Shown: positions 41,144-50,587, counted from the first letter of the stretch. The stretch: 64,000 nucleotides of DNA from Citricoccus zhacaiensis (GCF_014645315.1 NZ_BMLQ01000005.1:124001-188000); one strand, 5' to 3'. Notes: generated by a model from the letters alone, not told the origin. Program-made: numbers and translations.

Positions 41144-42297
41144 AGGTTCCCGGTGGCGATCGCCAGCATGCGGCGCACCGGCTCGGCGGCGCCCCACAGC
41201 AGCTGGTCGCCCACGGTGAACGCGGAGAGGTACTCGGGGCCCATCTCCATCTTGCGCAGGCGGCCCACCGGGATGGTCATGGCGCCGGAGGCGGCGATCG
41301 GAGTCAGGTCCGCCATGGAGGCCTCCTTGGTGTTCGGCACCACGGAGACCCACTCGTTGTCTGCGGCGATGATCTGCTCGATCTCGTCCAGCGGGACGTC
41401 CCGCGTCAGCTTCAGGGTCAGGGCCTGGGAGTGCGAGCGCAGGGTGCCGATGCGCACGCAGAGGGAGTCGAAGGGCACCCGCTGGGCTGCCGAGTGACCC
41501 AGGATCTTGTTCGTCTCGTCCCCGGCCTTCTTCTCCTCCTTGGACATGCCGTTGCCGAGGTCCGCGTCGATCCAGGGGATGAGGGACCCGGCCAGCGGCG
41601 TGCCGAACTGGGAGGCGTCCAGGGAGCCGTCACGCTGGGCGGCGGTGACCTTGCGGTCGATCTCGAGGATGGCGGAGGCGGGATCGGCCAGCTCGTTCGC
41701 CACCACGCCGTGGAGGTCGCCGAACTGGGTGAGCAGCTCACGCATGTGGCGGGCACCGCCGCCGGAGGCCGCCTGGTAGGTCATGGCGGTGCCCCACTCC
41801 ACGAGGCCGGCCTTGAACAGTCCGCCCAGGCCCATGAGCATGCAGGAGACGGTGCAGTTGCCGCCCACGAAGTCCTTGACGCCCGCGGCCAGGCCGGCGT
41901 CGATGACGTTCCGGTTCACCGGGTCGAGCACGATGATGGAGGAGTCCTCCATGCGCAGCGTCGAGGCGGCGTCGATCCAGATCCCGTCCCAGCCGGCGGC
42001 GCGCAGCTTCGGGTAGACCTCGGAGGTGTAGCCGCCGCCCTGGGTGGTGAGGATGACGGGCAGCTTGGCCAGCGTCTCGATGTCATAGGCGTCCTGCAGG
42101 GTGCCGGAGTCGCGGGGCGCCGCCTGACCGGCGGCAGAGGTGGAGAAGAACACCGGGTTCAGGCGGTCGAAGTCGCCCTCCTCGGCCATCCGCTGCAGGA
42201 GGACGGAGCCGACCATGCCGCGCCAGCCGATGAGGCCGACCGTGGGGTTGGCGGCGGAGTCGGAAGCGGTCTGGAGTGCTGAATCTGGGGAAAGCAT
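41140..42297 (-). CDS. asd: Aspartate-semialdehyde dehydrogenase (E. coli-like type)
   Basis: NADPH enzyme making aspartate semialdehyde for lysine, DAP, threonine and methionine, 385 residues. [17 protein letters not shown] is the NADP site, the catalytic cysteine is in [17 protein letters not shown], and [16 protein letters not shown] follows. These motifs and the length (E. coli 367) fit the Gram-negative type rather than the shorter type found in many Gram-positives. TAGACT (42305-42310, minus strand) lies 7 bases before the ATG. It is not linked to lysC here. Confidence 0.94.
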   Translation of the reverse strand: MLSPDSALQTASDSAANPTVGLIGWRGMVGSVLLQRMAEEGDFDRLNPVFFSTSAAGQAAPRDSGTLQDAYDIETLAKLPVILTTQGGGYTSEVYPKLRAAGWDGIWIDAASTLRMEDSSIIVLDPVNRNVIDAGLAAGVKDFVGGNCTVSCMLMGLGGLFKAGLVEWGTAMTYQAASGGGARHMRELLTQFGDLHGVVANELADPASAILEIDRKVTAAQRDGSLDASQFGTPLAGSLIPWIDADLGNGMSKEEKKAGDETNKILGHSAAQRVPFDSLCVRIGTLRSHSQALTLKLTRDVPLDEIEQIIAADNEWVSVVPNTKEASMADLTPIAASGAMTIPVGRLRKMEMGPEYLSAFTVGDQLLWGAAEPVRRMLAIATGNL

Positions 42298-42307
42298 GCC
42301 CCCCAGT

Positions 42308-42529
42308 CTACTGGCCGGAGCTGTCCTCGGTCAGTGACTTGCGTTTCAGGGTGGCCCACAGCCCGCCGAAGATGAACACCTGGGTGAGCACCACCAGGAA
42401 GACGACCCCCATCACCACATTGTCCGTGAAGATCATGACCAGGCCCATCACGGCGGTCACCAGGCCCAGGATCGGGCAGGCGACGAAGGCGATGAACGTC
42501 AGGGTGGTCTTGTTCAGCAGCTGGTTCAT
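42308..42529 (-). CDS. Small hypothetical membrane protein, 73 aa
   Basis: Not recognised. Two hydrophobic segments (about residues 9-30 and 34-58) and a charged tail ([13 protein letters not shown]). The start overlaps the folA stop by 4 bases, so it is the last gene of the thyA-folA transcript and is translated by coupling. No assigned function. Confidence 0.75.
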   Translation of the reverse strand: MNQLLNKTTLTFIAFVACPILGLVTAVMGLVMIFTDNVVMGVVFLVVLTQVFIFGGLWATLKRKSLTEDSSGQ

Positions 42530-43077
42530 GAGTGGTCCTCGTGGTCGTCCTGGGCGCGTTCCCACCGTTCGAAGCGGTACCCGGTGCCGGAGTCGGTGCG
42601 GTGTTCCTCGAGAGAGGTCCGCGTCCATTGGCCGTCCAGTGCGGGGGCGTACGTGTCACCGGCGGCGTCGGTCTCGATCACGGTGATCTCGGCCAGGGTC
42701 GCCACATCGAGCGCCTGCTCGTACAGCGTGGCCCCGCCGATCACCCAGATCAGGTCCAGTCCGTCTGCCTCGCTCGCGGCCTCGAGGGCCTCCTGGAACC
42801 CGGGGACGACGACGGCGCCCGCCGCCCGCATGGCGTCCGCCGACTGCTGGCGACGGGAGACGACGATGTTCGTCCGTCCCGGCAGGGGCCGGAACCTCTC
42901 CGGGAACGAGTCCCAGGTGCGCCGGCCCATGATGACCGGGTGGCCGTGGGTGCGGTCCCTGAAGTGGGCGAGGTCCTCGGGCAGGTGCCACGGCATGGAG
43001 CCGTCGGCGCCGATGACACGATCCGGGGTCTGGGCCCAGATCATGCCGATGCGGGTGGGGGTACTGTCAGACGGCAA
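42526..43077 (-). CDS. folA: Dihydrofolate reductase
   Basis: NADPH-dependent reduction of dihydrofolate, 183 residues. [32 protein letters not shown] holds the folate site and acidic residue, [22 protein letters not shown] the cofactor site, and [12 protein letters not shown] the late glycine motif. It overlaps the 3' end of thyA by 11 bases, the standard pairing: thymidylate synthase produces the dihydrofolate this enzyme recycles. Confidence 0.95.
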   Translation of the reverse strand: MPSDSTPTRIGMIWAQTPDRVIGADGSMPWHLPEDLAHFRDRTHGHPVIMGRRTWDSFPERFRPLPGRTNIVVSRRQQSADAMRAAGAVVVPGFQEALEAASEADGLDLIWVIGGATLYEQALDVATLAEITVIETDAAGDTYAPALDGQWTRTSLEEHRTDSGTGYRFERWERAQDDHEDHS

Positions 43078-43885
43078 TGGGGGCCTTGATCGTCGGGTGG
43101 TGCTGGTAGTCGACCAGCTCGAAGTCCTCGAGGGCGTAGCTGAAGATGTCCTCCGGGGTCCGGCGGAGCCTCAGCTGCGGGTAGGGGAACGGCTCCCGGG
43201 AGAGCTGCTCGGTGACCTGGTCCACGTGGTTGTCATAGATGTGGCAGTCGCCGCCGGTCCAGACGAAATCGCCCGGTTCCAGCCCGGTCTGCTGCGCCAT
43301 CATGACGGTCAGCAGGGCGTAGGAGGCGATGTTGAACGGCACCCCGAGGAACAGGTCCGCCGAGCGCTGGTACAGCTGGCAGGAGAGCTTGCCGGGGCCG
43401 TTCTCCTGCGGGGCCACGTAGAACTGGAACATCGCGTGGCACGGGGGCAGGGCCATCTGGTCCACCTCTGCCGGATTCCACGCGGTGACCAGGTGGCGGC
43501 GCGAGTCCGGGGCGGTCTGGAGGGAGTCCACGACCTTCGCGATCTGGTCGATCTGCCCGCCGTCCGGAGTGGGCCAGGACCGCCACTGCACGCCGTACAC
43601 CGGGCCCAGCTCACCGTCCTCGTCCGCCCACTCGTCCCAGATCTTCACGCCGCGCTCCTGCAGCCAGCGGACGTTGGAGTCGCCGCGCAGGAACCACAGC
43701 AGCTCCAGCGCCACGGACTTGAAGTGCACGCGCTTGGTGGTGATCAGTGGGAACGATGCGCTGAGGTCGAACCGCAGCTGCCGGCCGAACACGCTACGCG
43801 TCCCGGTGCCGGTGCGGTCTGCCTTGGCGGCGCCGGTGGCCATGACATCGGCCAGCAGGTCCTCATACGGGGTGGAGATGCTCAC
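43067..43885 (-). CDS. thyA: Thymidylate synthase
   Basis: Makes dTMP from dUMP with methylene-tetrahydrofolate, 272 residues (E. coli 264). [31 protein letters not shown] opens the enzyme. The catalytic cysteine is in [13 protein letters not shown], and [35 protein letters not shown] holds the dUMP-binding residues. ATG 43885 overlaps the stop of the GntR gene, so it is coupled to a regulator and a membrane protein upstream. Confidence 0.96.
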   Translation of the reverse strand: MSISTPYEDLLADVMATGAAKADRTGTGTRSVFGRQLRFDLSASFPLITTKRVHFKSVALELLWFLRGDSNVRWLQERGVKIWDEWADEDGELGPVYGVQWRSWPTPDGGQIDQIAKVVDSLQTAPDSRRHLVTAWNPAEVDQMALPPCHAMFQFYVAPQENGPGKLSCQLYQRSADLFLGVPFNIASYALLTVMMAQQTGLEPGDFVWTGGDCHIYDNHVDQVTEQLSREPFPYPQLRLRRTPEDIFSYALEDFELVDYQHHPTIKAPIAV

Positions 43886-44286
43886 TGCCCCAGTCTACGG
43901 TGCGCGTCCTGGACCAGCTCCACGGTCTGCTCTGGGCTGAGTCCCGCCGCCCTCGCCCGGCGCGCGAGGTCCTCGGCAGCCTGCACGACGTCGGCCGGCC
44001 AGTCCCGCTGTGTCCGCGCCTCCCTGACGTCCTGCCCCGGGGGCGACTCTGCCACGGTGGTGCCGTGCCGGCGCCGGGACACCACGTACCCGGCCGCCTC
44101 CAATTCCCGGTAGGCCCGGGCCACGGTCCCGACGGCGATCCCCAAGTCCGCGGCCAGCGCCCGGACCGAGGGGAGTCGGGAGCCGGGGGTGAGGGATCCG
44201 TCATCGACCAGGGCGGCGATGCGCGCCCGCAACTGCTCGAACGGCGGCACCGGTGAGGACAGGTCGAGGACGATCTCAGCGCTCAT
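43882..44286 (-). CDS. GntR-family regulator, short YtrA/YhcF type
   Basis: A 134-residue DNA-binding protein. The winged helix is in residues 10-75 ([55 protein letters not shown]). A short helical tail follows instead of a ligand domain, as in YtrA-type regulators, which commonly control a neighbouring membrane protein. It is coupled on both sides by 4-base overlaps: to the 623-aa membrane protein upstream and thyA downstream. It is the obvious candidate to bind the palindrome at 46161-46211. Confidence 0.9.
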   Translation of the reverse strand: MSAEIVLDLSSPVPPFEQLRARIAALVDDGSLTPGSRLPSVRALAADLGIAVGTVARAYRELEAAGYVVSRRRHGTTVAESPPGQDVREARTQRDWPADVVQAAEDLARRARAAGLSPEQTVELVQDAHRRLGQ

Positions 44287-46154
44287 GTGCGGGGGATCTC
44301 GGAGGTCACTTCCCGCTCGGCCTCCCGCTCGGCCTGGCGGGGCCGGAGCCGGACCCCGGGCACGTCGGGGGCCGGGGCCATCACGCAGGCCGTGATGAGC
44401 CCGAACAGGGCGAAGACGATGAGGGTGCGGATCAGGAGCAGGCCGCCCGGCAGGTCATGGACGGCGAGGTTGACGATGCTGGTGCTGATAAAGCCGTGCC
44501 AGACTTGGACGCCCGCGAGGAGGGCGGCACCGGTGACGGACAAAACGCCCGCGGCGCCGACGGCCAGCAGTCGGTTGGCCCCGCCGGCACGGATTGCGGC
44601 ATCCTGCTCGGGCGTGGCATGGCCGAGGGGCGGGCGGTGCAGGGCCATCCGGGCCAGGGCTACGGCGGTCAGCGTGAAGACGGCGGTCGTCATGGCCAGG
44701 GCGATGGCCAGTTCGGTCTGCTGCCACGTCGTGGTCAGGCAGAGCACGCACCACACCGCCGCCAGGAGCACGGACACGCCGAGGGCGTAGACCGGCCAGC
44801 GGGACGGCCTGCCGGTGGTGGCCGGCTCCCGAGACGGGCTGTGCCCCCGGCGGACGCCGAATTCGGTGAAGCCCAGGATGACCAGGGCTGCCGCGCACGG
44901 CACGGCGGACCACAGCAGCATCGACCACGTGTCCCACGCGGACCCCCAGGCTGGACCGGCAGACCCGTCCATGGACGAGCCGGTGTGGGGAATGGCCCAC
45001 TGGAAGAACGCGACCAGCGCCGCGATCGGTGCCGCTACCATCCAGGCCAGGGTGGCCCCGTCCAGGCGCAGGCGCAGCACGGCGCGGGCGGTACCCGGAG
45101 GGGACGGTGCGCGAGCGGGCCGAGGCGACGGGCCGGCGTCGTACGCTTCCGGGTGCTGCACCGTGTGGGAGCCGAGCTCGGAGACGAATGGTGACCGCCA
45201 GAAGAGCAGGACCAGCATCACGAGAATCGAGCCCAGACCGAGCCAGGGCATGAAGGGGGTGGAGTAGCGATCCTCAGCCTGGCGGGCCAGGGATGCGTCA
45301 GCATTCGCCCAGGCGTTGAACCCCGCGGCGCCGATGCCCAGCATCATGACCGCCACGGTGCGCAGGGCGCGGTTGACGGCGATGCGCCGCACGAGGTCGT
45401 CGTCGAGGGGATGCAGGCCCGTCAGCGTGGGGCGCCGGGCGATGATCCGCAGCACGATCACGAAGCCGACGGCGGCCAGGACCAGGGCCAGCAGCAGCCA
45501 GGGGGCGATGTCCTCACCGCCGCGGGATCCCGGCTCGAACCAGCTGCTCTCCGAGCCGCCGTACTCGTCGCTCCACGTCTCACTCCACGTCTCCGTGATC
45601 TCTCGCGCCTCCACCGCCGGGGTCTGCCAGGCCAGCGCCACCAACCCGGCGGAGGCCAGCATGATGACGGCGGTGGCGCCGGTCAGGTAGCGGGGGAGGA
45701 GGTCGGTGGCGCGGCGGTCGCTCAGACGGGCCATGCGCACGGCGCCGGTCTGCCGGGGCCACGTGTACTGCGCCACGGCGTACACCAGGACGAAGGCCAT
45801 CACCGGGCCGAGGGCGATCCCGAGCGACTCGTACCACGGCAGGGGAGGCAGCGGAGCGCTGATGATGCTCCGGACGGTCTCCCCGTCGGTCTCGGTGGCG
45901 ACCGGGAACGCGCCGTTGCTGAGCCCGTTGCTGAAGACCTCCGCCTGCTCCGGGGTGGCCAGGGTGGACAGCCTGGAGGTGCCGGAGGCGAAGAGGGCGA
46001 TGAGCGCCGCGATCATCGCGTGGGTGCGCACGGCCCGCACGGGGTCGCCGCGGCCGGGGCTCCACGCCGTGCCGCGCAGGACGACGTAGAGCAGGCCCAG
46101 TCCCACGGCCAGTCCTATACCGGTGGACCCGACCCATCCCATGGCGTTGCCCAT
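44283..46154 (-). CDS. Large hypothetical multi-pass membrane protein, 623 aa
   Basis: A family with DUF1648-like features is possible, but I do not recognise it firmly. About 12-13 hydrophobic segments are spread along the chain. A hydrophilic loop with acidic/aromatic residues (ETWSETWSDEYGGSESSWFEPG, near residues 190-215) and another after residue 320 would be outside or inside. The C-terminus is charged. It starts at ATG 46154 close after an AT-rich palindrome. It is followed by a YtrA-type regulator, thyA and folA through 4-base overlaps. Role unknown; the arrangement resembles GntR-regulated membrane-stress operons. Confidence 0.72.
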   Translation of the reverse strand: MGNAMGWVGSTGIGLAVGLGLLYVVLRGTAWSPGRGDPVRAVRTHAMIAALIALFASGTSRLSTLATPEQAEVFSNGLSNGAFPVATETDGETVRSIISAPLPPLPWYESLGIALGPVMAFVLVYAVAQYTWPRQTGAVRMARLSDRRATDLLPRYLTGATAVIMLASAGLVALAWQTPAVEAREITETWSETWSDEYGGSESSWFEPGSRGGEDIAPWLLLALVLAAVGFVIVLRIIARRPTLTGLHPLDDDLVRRIAVNRALRTVAVMMLGIGAAGFNAWANADASLARQAEDRYSTPFMPWLGLGSILVMLVLLFWRSPFVSELGSHTVQHPEAYDAGPSPRPARAPSPPGTARAVLRLRLDGATLAWMVAAPIAALVAFFQWAIPHTGSSMDGSAGPAWGSAWDTWSMLLWSAVPCAAALVILGFTEFGVRRGHSPSREPATTGRPSRWPVYALGVSVLLAAVWCVLCLTTTWQQTELAIALAMTTAVFTLTAVALARMALHRPPLGHATPEQDAAIRAGGANRLLAVGAAGVLSVTGAALLAGVQVWHGFISTSIVNLAVHDLPGGLLLIRTLIVFALFGLITACVMAPAPDVPGVRLRPRQAEREAEREVTSEIPRT

Positions 46155-46160
46155 GTGCTC

Positions 46161-46211
46161 CCCCTTCGACTATGTGTCAATGTATCAATCCATTGACACA
46201 TTCGAAAGGGG
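46161..46211. promoter_or_regulatory. Large AT-rich inverted repeat (operator/promoter) upstream of the GntR operon
   Basis: A perfect 10-bp dyad TGTGTCAATG (46173-46182) / CATTGACACA (46191-46200) has an 8-base centre. Outside it CCCCTTCGA and TCGAAAGGGG continue the symmetry with one extra A. The core is far poorer in GC than its surroundings and contains TTGATA/TTGACA on the minus strand. It lies 7 bases from the start of the membrane-protein gene. It might also serve to end the GNAT transcript. Confidence 0.7.
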
Positions 46212-46217
46212 TGTGAA

Positions 46218-46577
46218 CTACTGGTTGCCCTCGAATCCGCCCTTGAAGACCAACGGCTCGTACTCGGGGTAGCGCCGCAGGTAGTCCTGCACGTAGGAGC
46301 ATTCCGGCACGATCAGGAAGCCCTCGGCCTTGAGTCGCTCCAGCACGATCGTCACCAGCGCGCGGGCGTAGCCGCGGCGCCCGAAGGCCTCATCGATGAT
46401 GGTGTGCTGCAGGATCACCACGGTCTCCTCGCCCACGGTCTGCTCCGTGTAGCCGAGGAAGCCGATGAACTGCTCCTTCTGCCACAGTTCGATCCGGCCG
46501 CGGTCCGGGTCGCGCTCCACGCGCAGGTCGTCATGGACGATCTTGGGGGTCTCGGTACTGCTGCCCTGGGTGCTCAT
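46218..46577 (-). CDS. GNAT-family N-acetyltransferase, short YidJ-like form
   Basis: A 119-residue member of the small GCN5-related family: IVHDDLRVERDPDRGRIELW, then IGFLGYTEQ, ILQHTIIDEAFGRRGYARALV (acetyl-CoA-binding loop) and VPECSYVQDYLRRYPEY. The length equals stand-alone GNAT domains of unknown substrate that acetylate small molecules or proteins. It is 14 bases after the Nudix gene on the same strand. Confidence 0.88.
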   Translation of the reverse strand: MSTQGSSTETPKIVHDDLRVERDPDRGRIELWQKEQFIGFLGYTEQTVGEETVVILQHTIIDEAFGRRGYARALVTIVLERLKAEGFLIVPECSYVQDYLRRYPEYEPLVFKGGFEGNQ

Positions 46578-46591
46578 GCGATGAGGCTACT

Positions 46592-47593
46592 TCAGTCGTC
46601 CCAGACGTCGTAGACCTCGATCGACACGATCTTCCCGCCGGCATCCAGGGCCTGGTGGGCCACGATGACCGCACCGGGCTTCAGGTAGGGATCCTTGCGG
46701 GGCAGGGCGGCCAGCACGGCGTCCTGGGAATCCGGCACCCCGTCCGCCAGCACCCCGTCCTTGAGCACCTCGAGGATCTCCGGCAACACCGGTCGATGGG
46801 TGCACAGCAGGGTCGAGCGCTGCTTGCCGAGCCGGGTCGCCATCTCCTTGCGCGACCTCTTGGGCTTGTTCTTCGCCGTCTTCTCGGTGAAGGCAGCCAT
46901 CTCCTTGAACCCGCGCTTGGTGTCCTTCACGTACGGGGTCACCGTCTCCACGCAGCGCAGGTAGGGCGAGGTGATGACCTTGTCCGGGTTCCAGGCTCCC
47001 AGCAGGCGACGCACGGACATCGCCTGTCGCTGTCCCGTGGCCGCGAGGGGCCGTTGGTCCTCCGCGCGCGACCAGGAGGAGCGCGGCTTCGCCTTCGCGT
47101 GGCGCAGGATGATGAACGGGGCGGTGCGCAGGGTCTTGTTGCGGTGGGCTGCGAACAGGGCCTCCAGCGGCTCGCGGTCCGTGGCATTGGTCAGGGCGGC
47201 GCGGGCCTTCTTGACGCTCATCCACTCGGTGCGGTCCACCTCCCGGCCGTCCGGGACCGGGGTGGTCCGGGAGGCCTCGGCGGCCCAGTACCAGACCTCC
47301 TTGGGCGTCTTGGCGGCGCCGATGGTGTAGCGGGTCGTCGGCAGCGGCAGCCCCAGGTCGACCACCAGCCCGATCTCCTCGCGGACCTCCCGCACCGCGC
47401 ATTCCGGCAGGGTCTCGCCGTCGTCCAGCTTGCCCTTGGGCCAGGACCAGTCGTCGTACTGGGGGCGGTGGATCAACAGGACTTCGAGCCCCTGCCCCGA
47501 GGTGCGCCAGGGCACCACTCCTGCAGCGAGGACCGGGGCGGTGGGTGCAACGTCGTGGAAGTCGGCGGTCGAGCGGGCTGCAGTCTGGGGCAT
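46592..47593 (-). CDS. Nudix hydrolase fused to a histidine-phosphatase domain (MutT1-like)
   Basis: A 333-residue two-domain enzyme. The Nudix box GKLDDGETLPECAVREVREEIGL is in the N-terminal half. The phosphoglycerate-mutase-like RHG motif (ILRHAKA) is near residue 170, with a second catalytic-type histidine in LLCTHRPVLPEIL. This is the layout of mycobacterial MutT1, which removes oxidised nucleotides (8-oxo-dGTP, diadenosine polyphosphates). ATG 47593 was chosen with GGAAAG about 12 bases upstream; an ATG 13 codons earlier has a weaker context. Confidence 0.9.
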   Translation of the reverse strand: MPQTAARSTADFHDVAPTAPVLAAGVVPWRTSGQGLEVLLIHRPQYDDWSWPKGKLDDGETLPECAVREVREEIGLVVDLGLPLPTTRYTIGAAKTPKEVWYWAAEASRTTPVPDGREVDRTEWMSVKKARAALTNATDREPLEALFAAHRNKTLRTAPFIILRHAKAKPRSSWSRAEDQRPLAATGQRQAMSVRRLLGAWNPDKVITSPYLRCVETVTPYVKDTKRGFKEMAAFTEKTAKNKPKRSRKEMATRLGKQRSTLLCTHRPVLPEILEVLKDGVLADGVPDSQDAVLAALPRKDPYLKPGAVIVAHQALDAGGKIVSIEVYDVWDD

Positions 47594-47670
47594 GCGGGAT
47601 CCACTTTCCGAAAAAGGGGCGTGGCGGCCCATCGTATCCGGCGCTGAACGCCCGGTGGCCTCGAGATGGA

Positions 47671-48657
47671 CTACCCGCGCGGGGTGTACATCACATCGGT
47701 GTCCCAGCGGACGAAACCGAGCTTGCGGTAGAGCTCCACGGCCGCGGTGTTGTCCGCGTCCACATAGAGCATCACCGCCTCCACGCCCTGCTGTTGCAGG
47801 TAGCGGATGCCCGCCACCGTCAGCACCCGGCCCAGGCCGCGGCCCTGCGCCTGGGGACTGACGCCGACCACATAGACCTCGCCGAGCGGCGGATGCCCGT
47901 CGGCGCCGGGGTGGATCTTCGTCCAGTGGAAGCCCAGCAGCGTCCCATCGGCGTCCTCGGCCAGGATGAACCCGGACGGATCGAACCATGGCTCGGACTT
48001 CCGGGCGTCCAAGTCGGTCTGGTCCAGCGAGCCCTGCTCGGGGTGGTGGGCGAAGGCTGCGGCGTTCGTCTCCAGGAACGCGGCATCGTCCGCGCCGGGC
48101 ACGAAGGACCGCAGGGTGATGCCCTCGGGGGCGGTGCCGTCCCACACGCTGGTGCGGTGGGAACCGTTCTCCACGTCGTCCTGGGCCACCTGGTGGGTGA
48201 GGCGCAACCGCAGCAGCTCGCGGACCGGCGTGTAGCCGAACTGCTCGGCCAGCCGGGCCGCCGCGGCATGGTTGCCATGCGCCCAGGCGTTGTACTTCTC
48301 GGTCAAGCCGGCATCCAGCTCCCGGGCCAGGGCGGTCGCCACGCCCTGGGAGCGGCAGCTGGGGTGCACCACCAGTTCGAGGGTTCCGGGTCCGGCGTCC
48401 GGCCCCGCGGAGATGGCCACGGCGGCGCCCGCCAGTTCACCGTCGCGGCCATCCTGGTGGTCCAGCCACGCGGTGACGGTCCGGACCTGGTCCAAATCGT
48501 CCGTGGTGCGCAGCTCGACCCAGGTCTGGTCGGAGAACGGGGGATTGCCGTCGGCGGACTCGGCCGCCTCGGCCAGGGCGGTCAGGTCGCGCAACAGCCC
48601 GGAATCCAGGCGGCCGGCACTGGTGGACAAGGACGGGGATTCGTGCGGGTGGTCCAT
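47671..48657 (-). CDS. mshD: Mycothiol synthase
   Basis: Last step of mycothiol synthesis: acetylates Cys-GlcN-Ins with acetyl-CoA. It has 328 residues with two GNAT domains. The N-terminal one (LELVVHPSCRSQGVATALAREL) is degenerate and the C-terminal one (EVYVVGVSPQAQGRGLGRVLTVAGIRYL) is active-type. DADNTAAVELYRKLGFVRWDTDVMY is near-identical to known MshD ends. TAGGGT (48664-48669, minus) lies 6 bases before the ATG. It is next to glnR, the same order as in Mycobacterium tuberculosis. Confidence 0.95.
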   Translation of the reverse strand: MDHPHESPSLSTSAGRLDSGLLRDLTALAEAAESADGNPPFSDQTWVELRTTDDLDQVRTVTAWLDHQDGRDGELAGAAVAISAGPDAGPGTLELVVHPSCRSQGVATALARELDAGLTEKYNAWAHGNHAAAARLAEQFGYTPVRELLRLRLTHQVAQDDVENGSHRTSVWDGTAPEGITLRSFVPGADDAAFLETNAAAFAHHPEQGSLDQTDLDARKSEPWFDPSGFILAEDADGTLLGFHWTKIHPGADGHPPLGEVYVVGVSPQAQGRGLGRVLTVAGIRYLQQQGVEAVMLYVDADNTAAVELYRKLGFVRWDTDVMYTPRG

Positions 48658-48682
48658 GGGCCAACCCTAGTCGTTGTGCGGG

Positions 48683-49366
48683 TTATTCTCCCGAGCTGTC
48701 GCGCGGAACGAAGCGGTATCCCACGTTCCGCACGGTGCCGATCAACTGCTCCTGGTCCGGGCCCAGCTTGGCGCGCAGTCGGCGCACATGGACATCCACC
48801 GTGCGCGTGCCGCCGTAGTAGTCGTAGCCCCACACCTCGTGGAGGAGTTGTTCACGTGTAAAGACCCGGCCCGGGTGCTGCACGAGGTGCTTGAGCAGCT
48901 CGAACTCCTTGAAGGTGAGGTTCATCGGCACGCCGTTGACCTGGGCCGTGTAGGTGGTGGCATCCACAAAGATCCCGGAGGCGCGGATCGGCTGGTCCGC
49001 GCCCTGGTCGTCCCCGGGGGCGGGGAGGGTGGCCAATCGCAGCCGGGCCGTCACCTCGGCCGGGCCCGCCGTGTCCAGCAGGAAGTCGCGGGCCCCCCAC
49101 GCGGGGGAGAAGCCTGCCAGGCCGCCTTCGGTCAGCACCGGGAGCAGGGGCAGCCCAGGAGAGGCGGTCGAGAGGGCCCGGCACAGGTTGCGGGCGCCGG
49201 TCAGGTCGCGGCGCGCGTCCACCAGGACGACGTCGGCCTCGGGGTGGCGCAGCAGCGCCTCGGCCCGCGGTGGGCCGGCCACGGTGCGGTGGTCGAGGAA
49301 GGCGAGAGACTCGAGAATCGATTCGGGTTCGGCGGACGCTCCGGAGAGCAACAGCAACAAGGCCAA
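48683..49366 (-). CDS. glnR: GlnR, orphan OmpR-family nitrogen regulator
   Basis: Global nitrogen-limitation activator/repressor of actinobacteria, 227 residues. The N-terminal receiver-like domain starts ALLLLLSG and has D50 in DVVLVDAR but lacks the usual acid pair and lysine of true receivers (atypical response regulator). The winged helix (residues 130-225) is [55 protein letters not shown]. There is no partner kinase. It uses a TTG start with GAGAGGAG 6 bases upstream. Its binding boxes are seen at nirB/nirD in this same window. Confidence 0.93.
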   Translation of the reverse strand: MALLLLLSGASAEPESILESLAFLDHRTVAGPPRAEALLRHPEADVVLVDARRDLTGARNLCRALSTASPGLPLLPVLTEGGLAGFSPAWGARDFLLDTAGPAEVTARLRLATLPAPGDDQGADQPIRASGIFVDATTYTAQVNGVPMNLTFKEFELLKHLVQHPGRVFTREQLLHEVWGYDYYGGTRTVDVHVRRLRAKLGPDQEQLIGTVRNVGYRFVPRDSSGE

Positions 49367-49392
49367 GGTGGACTCCTCTCCGGGTCAGGACG

Positions 49393-49398
49393 ATTATA
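49393..49398 (-). promoter_or_regulatory. -10 box of the glnR promoter
   Basis: A perfect TATAAT on the minus strand, 27 bases upstream of the TTG start. The -35 region is poor, so an activator is possible. Confidence 0.5.
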
Positions 49399-49426
49399 CG
49401 GACCTGGACAATGGCAGGATGGACGC

Positions 49427-50221
49427 GTGAAGCATCCACTGTTGGCCACCGCGGCCGCGATCACCGCCGTGCTCGTGGGAGCCGCCTCCCTCGGCGGACC
49501 GTGGTTCTCGGTCGGAATCGCCGCGGTCCTGGTCATCGCGGCCGCGCTGGGATGGCCCCAGATGCTAGGGGCACCGGCCCGGAAGTCACTCACGGCTGTT
49601 CTCGGCGTGTCCGGGCTGGCGGCCGTCGGAGCCGTGTCGCTGTGGCCCGGTCAGGGTCCCGGAGAGGGACCCACCGCCTTCGGGGCGTCGTTGATCGAAC
49701 CCATTGCCGTCTGCGTGGCGCTGGGCGTGGTGGCTGCCTTCATGGTCCAGCTCTTCCGCGGCTCCGGCAGCCCCCAGCGGCTGGAGTCCACAGCCGGCAC
49801 CATCACCGGTGTGGTCGTCATCTGTGCCGGCGCCGGGTGGGTCGCCCTCGCCCGGTACGACGCCGGCCCGCTTGCCCTCTCCGTCGGTCTCTCAGTGGCG
49901 CTCGCGGCCCTGGCGGGGCTGGTGCCGTTCCCGAGCCGGGGCGGCCGCGGTCTGGCCGCTGGACTCTCGCTGGTGCTGGCCGGCGTCGTTCCCCTGGTTC
50001 TGGAGCCGCTGTGGCCGGCTTCCTGGGGCGTGCTGCCGCTGCCCGCTGCCGTGGTGGCCGGATTGCTGGGCGGGCTGGTGCTCGTCCTGACCGGACGCAC
50101 CGCCCCGGACCGCGGGATGGGCAGGCCGCTGGGGAACCGTGCCGCGGTGGCCCTGGGCGTGGCACCCGTGGCGGTCGTGGGACTGCTGACCTATTTTGTG
50201 TTCAGGATCATGCCGGTCTGA
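49427..50221 (+). CDS. Hypothetical membrane protein, 264 aa
   Basis: Not recognised. About eight hydrophobic segments, basic loops, no soluble domain. GTG 49427 is in frame at the start of the hydrophobic region (KHPLLATAAAITAVLVGA). It is divergent from glnR across only 60 bases and ends 18 bases before the next gene. Similar unassigned membrane proteins sit beside glnR/mshD in other actinobacteria. Confidence 0.75.
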   Translation: MKHPLLATAAAITAVLVGAASLGGPWFSVGIAAVLVIAAALGWPQMLGAPARKSLTAVLGVSGLAAVGAVSLWPGQGPGEGPTAFGASLIEPIAVCVALGVVAAFMVQLFRGSGSPQRLESTAGTITGVVVICAGAGWVALARYDAGPLALSVGLSVALAALAGLVPFPSRGGRGLAAGLSLVLAGVVPLVLEPLWPASWGVLPLPAAVVAGLLGGLVLVLTGRTAPDRGMGRPLGNRAAVALGVAPVAVVGLLTYFVFRIMPV

Positions 50222-50239
50222 CCGGCGGGAGGAGAAACC

Positions 50240-50587
50240 ATGTCTGAGGAAATGGCCGCCGCGAACTACACGGTGGCGTTGGAAGAGGGCGGTGACGACG
50301 CCTTCGAGCGGGTCTTCCGCTTCGTCGGCGGCGTGCTGACCCAAGTCCTGGGGGGCTCCGGTGCGGACGTCGTCGGAGTCTCCGTGGTGGTGCGTCGGCG
50401 CAGCGACGAGGAGGAGGTCCTGCGGATCGACGCCGTGGACCAGCAGGACGGGGACCAGATCCTGCAGGCGATCCAGAGGGATCTGGACACCTACCCCTCC
50501 AACGAGTTCGTCACCTTCTGGCTCGAGCAGGTTCAGCACGGACGCCATGTGGCAGGCCGGGACGCGGACGGCACGCGGCTCGAGTAA
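50240..50587 (+). CDS. Hypothetical protein, soluble, 115 aa
   Basis: Not recognised. The N-terminus SEEMAAANYTVALEEGGDDAFERVFRFVG is acidic. The middle (VVVRRRSDEEEVLRIDAVDQQDGDQILQAIQRDLDTYP) looks alpha/beta. There is no membrane segment. A strong GGCGGGAGGAG precedes the ATG. It is in line with the upstream membrane-protein gene. Confidence 0.75.
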   Translation: MSEEMAAANYTVALEEGGDDAFERVFRFVGGVLTQVLGGSGADVVGVSVVVRRRSDEEEVLRIDAVDQQDGDQILQAIQRDLDTYPSNEFVTFWLEQVQHGRHVAGRDADGTRLE

